Assembly: GCA_025201705.1 (NCBI GenBank)
Contig: MU616958.1
Span: 1 to 30,091 of the forward strand
Direction of reading: 5' to 3'
Source: Dissophora ornata
Taxonomy: Eukaryota > Mortierellomycota > Mortierellomycetes > Mortierellales > Mortierellaceae
DNA length: 30,091 nt
Shown here: one piece after another, positions 1-9,194 of the stretch
Layout of the letters: each line of letters begins with the position of its first letter
Numbering within the stretch: position 1 is the first letter of the stretch
Translations under genes and position numbers: made by a program
The notes under the pieces: model-generated
The model's input: only the letters and a program-made list of their open reading frames with translations
Databases searched by the model: none
Told to the model about the DNA's origin: nothing

Positions 1-65
1 CACACATACCTCGGGGCACCTAGACAATGAGAGTGGGTCTATCGATGATGACCACTCGATACAAT

Positions 66-253
66 TTCTTCTCATTGCAGCACTGGCAGGAAACCGGCCG
101 TTCTGGAGGATCTGCTTCTCGCCTTGAACGCAGAGCCTCATATGATCTAATACTATAAGTGACAACTTCTTCTCTTTACAGCACTGACAGGAAATCAGTG
201 TATCCCTTCAATGCATTCTGGAGGATCTGCTTCTCGCCCTGAACGCAGAGCCC
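66..253. repeat. Two diverged direct copies of an ~75-90 bp unit
   Basis: Copy 1 (about 66-137) and copy 2 (about 166-253) share the blocks cttctc, gcagcactg/acagcactg, caggaaa, then a 26-bp identical block beginning ttctggaggatctgcttctc and continuing with gaacgcagagcc after one C/T difference. Copy 2 has about 14 extra bases between the two blocks. Read on the minus strand, both copies are open in the same frame (LCVQGEKQILQN...). Copy 1 stays open to the left edge and ends in a possible donor (GAG before GTATGTGTG); copy 2 reaches a stop after LSVL. They could be duplicated exon pieces of a gene running off the left edge or a duplicated spacer. Nothing else is supported in 1-361. Confidence 0.6.
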
Positions 254-361
254 TCCGTAGTAGAGAATATCGGATAACTTGGCCTAGCGGTACGAAGGAA
301 GCATGCATAAATATTAACATCAAAGCCACGAGGCGCTTGCCATCCACTTGATGGACCCTTT

Positions 362-2545
362 TTATGGCGCGTTTCTTTTGGTTACCTTCTTCAAAGTTGC
401 CAAGTCTTGCTCAGCAGTTGTCTTGTTAGTGACACCAAAGGCATCAGCGCGAATGTGCACCAATGCCAAGATGGCCTCCAAAACAGCTTTACGGACTTTT
501 TTGCTCTTCGCATCGCGAGGCTTCAGTTCCGGCTTGGGCATCTTCTCTCCTTCCTCCTCATCGTCGTCCTCCATATCTTCGTCTTCATCTTCGTCCCCAT
601 GCTCCTCCTGTTGGCGGCGCGTGAAAATATCATTAAAGTACTCCATGGCGATGTCCATGTCCTCCTGGACCTTGGCAAATTGATCCTTCTCCATGAACAG
701 GACATTAAGAAGCATGAGCAGGCGGTCATCGATGGACCCGTCGTGCATCATGTACATTATATCCCTTGGGAAATCATCCTCCTCTTCCTCCTCTTCCTCC
801 TCTTCGTCCTCTCCTTCTTCATCACTGTCGACACCAGTTTCTTCAACACCATCGGCGTTCGCCTTCGTTTGCTTTTTTGCTACCTTGTCGTCACAATGTC
901 CTTTTTCTGCACCACTGTCGCATTCCTCCATCGAACAGTCAGGATCTTCGCCGCCGCAGCATCCACCGCTGTGCTCATGGTCATCCTCATCCTCCGCCCC
1001 AATAAACGCGTCCTCTGACTCCAAAAACCACTGGATTCTCTCCTCCACCAACTTTTCGTCCTTGATAAACTTCTCTGCAGTCTGACGGACCATCTCCAGT
1101 TGAATCGTGACCGTGTCATGTGCGTTATCCTCCATTGCAAATCCATATTTGCTGAAGATGATCTTGTTGGGGTAAGGGCCATAATGGCGTGTGATCTCCT
1201 CACCCTTTTTGACGTCCTCATCTAGTGTGATGTCGCAGGTGTCGTTGATCTCCTGGTCTTCATCATCCTCATCTTCTTCCTCATCTTCCCATTCTTCACC
1301 ATCTTCCTCTTCCATCTTCTCGGCGTCCTTCTTCGACGACTTGGACTTTTTCGAAGATGAGATATCTTCACCTGCCAACGCGGGCACCTCATCGTCATCT
1401 GCATTATCATCGCCTGCCAGGTCAGGTGCCTCATCGCTCTCAGAATCCATGTCCTCGTCTTCATCTTCCTCTTCCCTGTGCTCGCAAACCAACGCGCCAC
1501 AGATCTCGCAGACGTCTTCGACAGTCAAGAAATCCGCATTAGGCGTTTGACTATGGTTGACACTATATCAAAGGACAGATGCAGGTGGATGTTAGTAAAA
1601 TTGTCAGGTAAACTCGAAATAGATAAATAAAATAGATAAATCTAACTGCGAGATGAGTCGTTGACTGACTTACAAGTCTGCGAACGGGACAAGGGCCGAG
1701 ACGTGAAAGTTGTCGACGTCCATGGAACGCGACGAGACATGTCCGGTCATGGTCTTGAAGGCGTCAAAGGAAAAGAATTCTGCCTTGATCTCCTTAGTGA
1801 AAACATCGGAGTGCTTTTCGATGAACGGCACCACAATGGAGTCGTAATCTTCCTGCATATCTTTCTGTAAGGTGATTGAATAAAACAGAAAGCACCAGTT
1901 AATGGAGGTGTTGTTCTCTGAATGAAAACAGCATCTCGATCGAATTGAAAGGAGGGACAACTTACAATATCAGACTCGATATCATTATAGGCCTCGCAGT
2001 ACTTCAACATCTCGCGAGCCTCCTTTGACAAGGAGGTTGCCATCAGGGGAGGACGTTTCGCTAGTAGAGCGAGGTACGCTGACCAGGGCGACTGTGCTCC
2101 ACGAGACATTTCGTACATGCAGCCCATAGTCAGTCCAATGTATCCTTCAACTTCGTCATCAGCAAGCAAGTTGGCAATGCCTGTGGTTTCAACCGAAAGG
2201 ACGATAGCCTTTGGGACCCGCACAACTGATAGAAGGAGACAAAGAAAGTAGTCGAGGAGACTGGTTAGCCACTGGAGTTATTAAAGTAGTTGGTCGTGCC
2301 TGAAGTGATGGAGGCGAGTAGTATATAGTGGCCTAGATATGGGACCAGATATGCCTCCTGCGATATGTGTTGATTGTCAATTGCGTGCGTGGCAAGAACT
2401 GACCCTCATATCCCGCATCGAGGCGCTGCTTTGCGTAGACACCAAGGCCGTGTTTGCCTTCCTTGATTTCAATGGCGCTCTTATCCCAGAGGATCTCGTT
2501 CTCTTCAGCCCAGGTGAGGAAAGCACTCAGCTCTTTGGAAGACAT
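362..2545 (-). CDS. SET-domain protein lysine methyltransferase (SETD/RKM/EFM1-like), 597 aa
   Basis: Four exons join in phase: 2545-2404, 2225-1966, 1864-1674 and 1562-362, giving 597 aa. The start is the ATG beginning MSSKELSAF. The SET core is recognisable: HGLGVYA near residue 33 (cofactor loop), PFADFVNHSQTPN near 195-206 with the NHS motif (N200-H201-S202) rebuilt across the last splice junction, and GEEITRHYGPYPN near 318-330 with the terminal tyrosine Y325. Between NHS and GEEI sits an insert starting CEICGALVCEH followed by about 80 residues rich in Asp/Glu. The C-terminal half resembles the Rubisco-LSMT substrate-binding region and is interrupted by further acidic runs and a Cys/His cluster (HSGGCCGGEDPDC). 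Families of this type methylate ribosomal proteins or elongation factor 1A; the substrate here cannot be read from sequence. It lies in tandem downstream of UTP25. Confidence 0.85.
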
Positions 2546-2617
2546 AGTGTTGAAGGTTTTGGAATGAGGAAGAATGAGGAAAGCAAGAGTCGTTGTCGCT
2601 GTCCTTGTCTGTTCTCG

Positions 2618-2619
<2 letters not shown>

Positions 2620-2653
<34 letters not shown>
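2620..2653. repeat. Homopolymer of 34 T (34 A on the gene strand)
   Basis: An uninterrupted run of T lies 75 bp upstream of the ATG of the minus-strand SET gene, so on the coding strand it is a poly-A tract in the promoter or 5' leader. Poly(dA:dT) tracts are known to exclude nucleosomes at fungal promoters. The exact length may be unreliable in assembly. Confidence 0.9.
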
Positions 2654-2654
<1 letters not shown>

Positions 2655-2827
2655 TTGACAAGCAAAAATTGCCTGCGTCAACAGTCACTCCCTACTCAGT
2701 TTGCAGTCTGAAGGAACGTGTGGGCGAAAAAGAAAAGGACTGGCGCCACTAATTTGATAAGTATTTCTCTGAGTCTATGCTGTTTTATTGAGGTTGAGTG
2801 ATTGCTTTAAGAAATACGGTTGCTATT

Positions 2828-5800
2828 CTACGTGAAAACAAAGAGATCGCGTCCTTCCTGTTTGCACATGCTGCTTGCCCTCTCTGTGCCGACGATCCGC
2901 TGGAGCTTCAACAGATCGTATTTTGTGAATAATGCCGTGCAAGACATGGCCCTGTCCTCCAAGCCCGTGGCTCCCACATGCTTCGACCGAGACTTTTCAG
3001 TTCCAGCAGGTAATGCCAGCAGATTCAGCATCTCCGGGTAAAACTGTGGGTGGTCCGGCAATCCATAAAACGTGAGATGGAACGTGCCCCGGATGTTGTA
3101 CCGTCTAAAGTAATGGAACCGCTCCGTGTACAACAAAAACGAGACTTCACCGTGGAAGAAACTTGAACGTGCTCTCGAGACATTGGCGTTGGTCGTATAC
3201 TCGCAAATCGCTGCAAATGAGTACTTGTTCTCCGTGAAATAGTTCCTCAACCTGACAAAATCGAAATATGAGGGAACAAAGATCATGGTGTGGGTCTGGG
3301 TCACTGCCGATCGACGGAGCTGAGGTAACGTCTGGTTGATAAAGTACTGGAACCGGTTCTCGTCAGCTTGTACCAGGGTACGAGTCTCGATGCGGTTGAA
3401 GCTTTGTTGAACCAGAGGTACGACATCGACAATGGATCCGCTCTCATATGCCTGTGTGATCCTCAACTTGCCGGCAACGTTGCGCGAGAACTTCTTGAAC
3501 AGGGCGTTGATCTCTGGGGTCAGAGAGTTCGAAAAGAGGAGAGTTTGGCGGACATATTTGGCGCGCCCATCGAGAGACCAGTTACGGACTCTGGAAAAGT
3601 CGCATCCGTGCGCATCCTTCGGGATGAGATTCATGTACTCAAAGAGTGTCTCCAGATGGTCCCAGTTCTGCATGAGCATGTCATCTGTCTGGTCCACAAT
3701 CACCATTTCAATCGACGCTAGGAAATCGAAATCTCTCTTCTTATCTCCATCTGCACCAATGACTGTCTTCAGACCAAGGGGCGAAGCCAGAATCAGATCC
3801 GCAGAATAGAAGTCCGAATACAGCTTCAGGGTCTTGCGTGTGAACTTGATGCCGACGCGGAAATGATCATCGATGTTGCCTCTAAACGTCTCCAGAAAGT
3901 CGGCTATCAAAGATGCGAAAAGACGCAATTAGGGACGTACTTTCAACAACTTCAGTAAGGGGTGGTCGCATGTGATGACGCTCACCTGGACGGTCCTGGT
4001 TCTTGGGATCGTCTTCCTGATCCTCATCGGCACCAAATTCGTCAAAGAATCGCTTCTTATTATCCTGCTGAGTCGATCCGCTCAGCGCGATTAATGATTC
4101 GACAACATCAACCACCGTATTCTTAAATGGTAAAATAATCAGCACCTTAGGTCTCGTAAATCCTTGGTCCCTGAATTCAGGCACAACTGCAGAAGGATTG
4201 GGGTTTTGTTGGTGGCGCTGAAGCTTTCCCGAGTTTTTCAAGATGCGATCACGGGTCTTGAAAACATGGTTGAGGGCGTGGAGGGTGTAGATGTTGCGGA
4301 TCTCCTTGGCGTTTTGCATGCTGCGATTACTAAAGAGAATATCCCGATATTCGTTGATGGGCTCAATAAGCGCCTCCTGCAATGGCGTGAAAATCTTTGA
4401 GGTCGAGGATGGCGATGACTCCAGCGCGGACTTGTTCACTTCTGACCAGTGAGACTGAATACGTTGCTTGACCTATATATACACAACATTCATGGACATG
4501 GTTAGAATCCGAGAGAAGGTGTCAATGGTTGCTAATACCTGATTTTCCATAACGACGGATTACCATGAGCGACTCTAGATCCATTCTCTTGTTCTTTTTC
4601 GTCTTCGCATCCTTGCGCTGCCCTTCCACGTTATCAGTATCAAACTTCTCGACACGCTTCAGTACAGGATCCTCATACGAGACGCTCTTCCACTTATTTC
4701 CAGCCAACTCCACGACAGCAACCTTTGGAGCCAGCAGAGGCGTGACCATGTCACTAAAGTGACGATCAAAGGTATCCTCTAAATATCAGAGATAGGGTCG
4801 ATCAGCAATTGGTTCTTGCGTCCATCATCGCATCTTGAAGCGATCCGCGGCAACGAATACTTACTTGACTTTAAATAATGCTCTTCTTCGTCAGAGTCGT
4901 CAGAGCCCTCCTGTTCTTCAGCAATCGCCTCAAGGTCTTCTTCATCGGCGCTACCTTCCTCCTCCTCTTCAGCCCCCTCCGTTTCACCGTCTTCAACGTC
5001 GTCTGCATCAACCTCCTCATCGTCCTCGTCCATGTCCTCGCCATCCAATGCCTTCAGGTAGTTCTTGCCGTGCTTTTTGACCAGGGCCTTTCTTTCTGCC
5101 TCAGTTAGTGTTACAACTATCGAGAATAAAGGGAAGAAGTGAAGCAAATCAGTGGCGCGTCCTTCTTCCCGTACTATGATCCCTTCGCTTTGTGTCAATA
5201 ATATCAAGCTGGCGTACCTTCTTCCTCTGCCTCTGCCTCGTCGTCATCCAGATCTTCCAGACCCTCTTCTTCAAGCTTCCTCTTCTTCCACTCGTCTTGA
5301 CGCTTGGAACTCTTTTTCAAAATCCCGACCAGCTTGTTGAATGCCGAAGGTCGATCTAGTTTGTATTCATCATCCTCAACGACCTCTCCATCTGACTCCA
5401 TCTCGCGCTCTCGCTTTATTGCCGATTGATAGTCAAGATCCGATTCCTTGACGACTTTGCGGAACGACCTATTTACATTTGATATCAAGAGAGAAATGTT
5501 TGGGGTCAGCTCAAGATTAAAAATAAACTCTCTTCACAGACCTCTGTACACTGCAAGGCAAATATTTTCGATTATAATGACCGGACGACTTACGCAACGC
5601 GATCGCTCTCGTCCTCCTCAAAGTCTTGAGGTACAAGCTCTCCATATTCCTCCATCATGTCGCGTTCCTTGCGACTGAGCTGCCCAAATTTCTTGGGAGT
5701 CTTGCTATCCGTGGAAGATGTGGCTGTACCTCGTCCAGATACTTTTCCAGATTTTTTGCCGGCGTTCTTTCCGCCGCGCCCTGCGGAACCTCCACGGCCG

Positions 5801-5835
5801 CCTCCCCCGCCGCTTTTCTTGCCGCCTTTAGCCAT
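2828..5835 (-). CDS. UTP25: U3 snoRNP / SSU processome protein UTP25 (DEF homologue), 840 aa
   Basis: Six exons join in phase: 5835-5594, 5468-5218, 5116-4865, 4778-4564, 4472-3986 and 3903-2828, giving 840 aa (yeast Utp25 is about 720). The start is the ATG of MAKGGKKSGGGG, a basic Gly-rich nucleolar-type N terminus. Residues about 80-245 are strongly acidic and Lys/Arg-rich. The conserved UTP25 domain follows: DTFDRHFSD, VKQRIQSHWSEVNKS, RPKVLIILPFKNTVVDVVESL (helicase motif Ia-like), ADLILASPLGLK, DQTDDMLMQNWDHLETLF, FVPSYFDFVRLRNYF and ERFHYFRRYNIRG...FYGLPDHPQFY. The family is a degenerate DEAD-box-like fold without a working Walker A, needed for 18S rRNA maturation in the nucleolus. The exon 4 donor (ATG before GTAATC) was chosen because the nearby AG/GTATTA site breaks the frame. 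It shares a promoter with the BMT6-like gene. Confidence 0.93.
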
Positions 5836-6064
5836 GTGATGAGAATGCGATCGACAGTCGAATGAGAGGTTTGTGTTACGGCAATGCTGGTACTGTCGGG
5901 TTGATGCAGTTCTGGTGGGCGATGAGTGGTTGAACTCGACACATAAAAAAAAAAAAAGTGCCTTGAATGTTTATTTTTCATTACGTGACTGTCTAGAATC
6001 ATGGTGTAACTGGTGCTTTTGGTTGTCACCAAAGCTGCCTCTCATTACCGACATCACCTTTAGC
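5836..6064. promoter_or_regulatory. Bidirectional promoter UTP25/BMT6 with PAC and RRPE-like motifs
   Basis: The 229 bp between the two divergent ATGs contain GCGATGAG at 5919-5926, which is the exact PAC core, and TTATTTTTCA at 5971-5980, whose reverse complement TGAAAAATAA resembles RRPE (TGAAAAATTT). In yeasts PAC (bound by Dot6/Tod6) and RRPE (bound by Stb3) co-occur at ribosome-biogenesis genes, which fits both neighbours. An A-rich run lies at 5945-5957 and a bZIP/E-box-like TTACGTGA at 5981-5988. Motif presence is seen; regulatory function is inferred. Confidence 0.6.
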
Positions 6065-7377
6065 ATGGACGACAAAAAAAAGGCTGCGGCAGCAGTCGAT
6101 CCAAAGAGGGTATTTGGCCGGAGTCCAGACCAACGTACGTGGGACTTAACCTCGTCTTCTCGAAAGAATAGTCCAAAAGGCATACCGAGAATAACCACCA
6201 ACGGTTCCCACTCTGACTTTTAGATATCCTGAACGTGGTCAAGGAGTCCTGTCAAGATGCCTTCAACCTCCCGTCCTTCACAACGACTCTCCAAACTATC
6301 AAATCACACTTTTTCGACCGCAACTACGATGCTGTTTTCCAAAACCCCGCCCATTTACCCGTCTACAGTGCTCGCTACGCCCCTAGCCGTGCGCTGTGTT
6401 ACTACCACATGTTCCTAGATCATCCGGTGTTGATGAAGACACTGGAGGGTGGCCCTTCAACGATCTTGTGTATTGGGTCAGGAGCGGGGAGCGAATTAGT
6501 CGGAATTGCAGCCGCAATGGTTCACGCCAACCCCCTCCCAAAAACCAAGAAAAAGAAGACGTTGAAGGCACCCTCTGAAAAAAAGGAAAAAGAGGTCTCA
6601 GTGACTGGAGCAGGGGCAGGATCAATACCGATAGAAGAGTCCATTGAAGAAGGTGCGCAGTTGGAAAAGGGTGAGGTTATATTGGGAGTCGAAAATCTCA
6701 ATCTGTCATCAAATATTCAAGGATCGGAAGAGATTTCGGAAAACGCTACAAAGGCTACTAAGCCCAAGAAATCAAAAGCGAGCAAGCATCAGGTCACGAT
6801 CGTCATGCAGGATTATGTCGACTGGTCACCGATTCTTGATCCCATGGAGGCTGTGGTGCGCTCGAGGATGCAATTGGGACCTGAGCGTCTTCATTGCGAG
6901 ACCGAGATCGGAAACGTATTGGATCTGTCGGAGGGTCTATTGCAGAGGGTGGCCAAGGCGGACTTGATTACGTTTATGTTTGTGTTGAACGAATTATTCC
7001 AGGACAAGAAAAAGACCATGCTGTTCGTCGCCAAGGTTGTGGCTGCTATGCCTGTTGGTGCACATATGTTGGTAGGTACCGGCAATCTGGAACTGCATTA
7101 ATACTCTAGCCCCTAAGTGGATTGGGAGTCTTTAACTTATATATTTACATGTCGCTTTTATTTTCCTTCTTTTAAGGTTGCGGATAGTGCGGGATCATTT
7201 TCGAATCTCAAGGTTGGAGATAGAACGTATATGGTCTATATGCTGCTTGACCATCTCAAGGACCTTGAGATTGTCTACCAGGACGATGCTACATGGTACC
7301 GGTGTCCGCCTAGCCTCACTTACCCGCTCAAATTGGAGAACATGCGCCACTTTGTCCGTATTTATAGAAAATTGTAG
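6065..7377 (+). CDS. BMT6: BMT6-like 25S rRNA (uridine-N3)-methyltransferase, 372 aa
   Basis: Three exons join in phase: 6065-6134, 6224-7071 and 7177-7377, giving 372 aa (yeast Bmt6 is about 340). Intron 1 has GTACGT, a CTGAC branch-like site and TAG; intron 2 has GTAGGT and AAG. The protein shows the Methyltransf_34/BMT6 layout: FFDRNYDAVFQNPAHLPVYSARYAPSRA, then the SAM-binding glycine loop ILCIGSGAGSELVGIAA near residues 104-120. A Lys/Glu-rich low-complexity insert (about 127-215) comes next, then MQDYVDWSPILDPM, DLITFMFVLNELF and the C-terminal VADSAGSFSNLKVGDRTYMVYMLLD. Known family members methylate a uridine of the large-subunit rRNA in the nucleolus. Orthology is inferred from these motifs. 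It is divergent from UTP25 and tail-to-tail with AP-1 sigma (147 bp). Confidence 0.82.
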
Positions 7378-7524
7378 ATATCATCAATATCATTCACAGC
7401 TGGGATGACTATTTAAAATGATATCCAGTCAAAGTTGGTCGTGTTGAAAACAATAGGGTATGTGACAGTGTAGAATAGGAACTATGCTATGGCTCTAAAA
7501 AGGGTAGGTGTTTGACAGTCAGCA

Positions 7525-8419
7525 CTACTTCTTCTCCTCGTTTGCCTCCTCTTCCTCCATGGCGTCCATCTGTGTAATCACTCGAAGAACAGTCTTTTTA
7601 CTTGATTCCTGCATCTCTCCTGCAATCAGTACTTCGTCCAGGATGAAGTATGCCCTTTGAAAGTTGAAAATAAGATCCAATTCACACACCTTCACAATAA
7701 GAATGATTCGTTTCCGTTAGTTTTCATAAAACGTGTTCTTGAGCGTCCAACAGGCAGAACTGTCATAGCGGTCTTACGTTTCCGAAATACCGATCCAATA
7801 CTTCGACATATCGATGGATGACCTCGAGTGTTAATAGCTCATTTTCCCTTGGGTCGACCCCCGTGATAAAGAACAGGCTGGCATATCTAAAAGCCAAATT
7901 CAACATACGACGAAGCCCATGAGAACATGGCTCTAAGCGATTGCCCTACTTCCAATTGTCATGAATAAAAACTCACCTCCGATAGATGACCTTTGTATCT
8001 GTATGTTGAGTCAATATCACGCAGCGCTGATTAGTATATGGAGCCATCGCTTGCCAAGAACAATAACATAAACTAGCTGATCACGTCTGTACCTTTGTAT
8101 TCCAGGAAATTGCACATCTTGGTCCGCCTTGAAAGGACAAGTTGAGTAACATCCTTGACGATCTTTGTTTTCTCTTTAGGGCTCATGGTTGTGAACCATT
8201 TTGCGAGGCGAGTCTTGCCCTGTCGGCTGACTAGGAGTACAAAGTTGATCTTGAGGTCGAGAAAGAACAGGCGGAGTCAGTGTGAGAATCAACTGTCCAA
8301 GAGTGTCCATAATACGGAGCACTGTTGCCCCGTTGATGGTATTGATGGATTCTACCAAAGGGTTATCGCCTTATTAACTGCCTTCTTTGTCGCGAACGTT
8401 GACAGATTCAATCTACCAT
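7525..8419 (-). CDS. APS1: AP-1 clathrin adaptor complex sigma subunit, 151 aa
   Basis: Five exons fit phase exactly: 8419-8417 (ATG only), 8249-8093, 7998-7977 (22-nt microexon), 7886-7778 and 7689-7525, giving 151 aa against about 156-158 in yeast and human. The longuin-type small-chain fold is intact: [80 protein letters not shown] and [26 protein letters not shown] with GEMQESSKK points to AP-1 rather than AP-2 (which has VYTVVDE/GEIRETS). The acidic tail [10 protein letters not shown] is divergent. In the cell it sits in the AP-1 core on trans-Golgi/endosomal membranes and helps bind dileucine signals. The start exon is inferred: the ATG directly abuts GTAGAT, and the resulting M-INF aligns without gap to human M-MRF. 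Confidence 0.9.
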
Positions 8420-9194
8420 AGAATAGCATATGGTACATGACTGGCAAATGGTTTCCGTAGCTCTTCCGTGGTGTTGGTTATCTGAAATCCTCAAGTCGAA
8501 TAAATTGGGACCCTGGCATTCTGAAGCAAGGGATTCACGCGCCATCTAGCCTTTGGCTCGTCGATTTCGGCTACATTCAACATTGTTCTGTGAAGCATCT
8601 TGCACTGCCTGTGTCCTTTGGTGCCAATGTCCGTTCCCAATGTCCGGTCCCAGATGAATGAAAATGTCCTTACAGCCATGAAGCGATAGTGAATCTGTAT
8701 AGCGTGTCCGAGATGTGAACGGTTGAAGTGGCGAACAAAGGCCTTCCACCAACGACTGCAGTTTGCAGCCGAAATCCAAGCGCAGTCACTGCGATTCAGG
8801 TAATCGAAATCGTGCAAAATCCAATACAGCCGCGTTCGGAGGCTCCCACTGTCCTGACTTTGTCGTCCTGCCAATCACGGGCAGAACAGTCTGCAGTAGT
8901 CGGTGCAAACGAGTCTCAGATGTCCATTGTCGACGGTTTCATTGAGCAAGTTTACTTGCATCACATGTTCTGCGCCAAGTGTCAGGCTCTCTTCCACAGG
9001 GACTCAATGGCATCTCAAAACATGATTCGGGCCTGTACAAAGTCTTCTGAATGCCACTACGATTTGGTGGCGCTATTAGATATTTCGATAGACTCCGTAA
9101 ACTTCTTTCCCCTTTTAACTCCTTCCTCAACGACAAACAACTCGCCCTACTTGTCAGTCCCCTTTGATATATCCTGACTTTCACAAACATCGCC
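8420..9194. other. Divergent intergenic region with no confident gene
   Basis: These 775 bp separate the AP-1 sigma start from the next plus-strand gene and should contain both promoters. The only coding-like signal is a minus-strand stretch at 8491-8874 (listed separately). The open plus-strand frame over 8728-9177 has no early ATG and no recognisable domain. Confidence 0.6.
8491..8874 (-). pseudogene. Possible remnant of an F-box protein
   Basis: A minus-strand frame without an early ATG (it opens at a TTG) encodes a segment whose spacing resembles an F-box: ILHDFDYLNRSDCAWISAAN followed by CSRWWKAFVRHF. Compare the usual pattern IL..I..YL...DL......VC..W. The next residues, HLGHAIQIHYRFMAV, resemble the linker after the F-box in large fungal F-box families. 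No start, leucine-rich repeats or supporting exons were found, so if it is real it is a fragment or relic. A chance 127-codon frame is a serious alternative. Confidence 0.25.

Noticed and set aside
407..1550. Plus-strand Ser- or Leu-rich frames
   Set aside because: They are reverse-strand shadows of the GAN-rich acidic codons of the SET-domain gene.
4522..4570. Alternative donor AATCAG/GTATTA for UTP25 exon 4
   Set aside because: It would put the next exon, with the conserved QSHWSEVNKS segment, out of frame; the GTAATC donor after ATG keeps phase.
8728..9177. Plus-strand 149-codon frame
   Set aside because: It opens at GTG with no early ATG, has no recognisable domain, and lies in a divergent promoter region.
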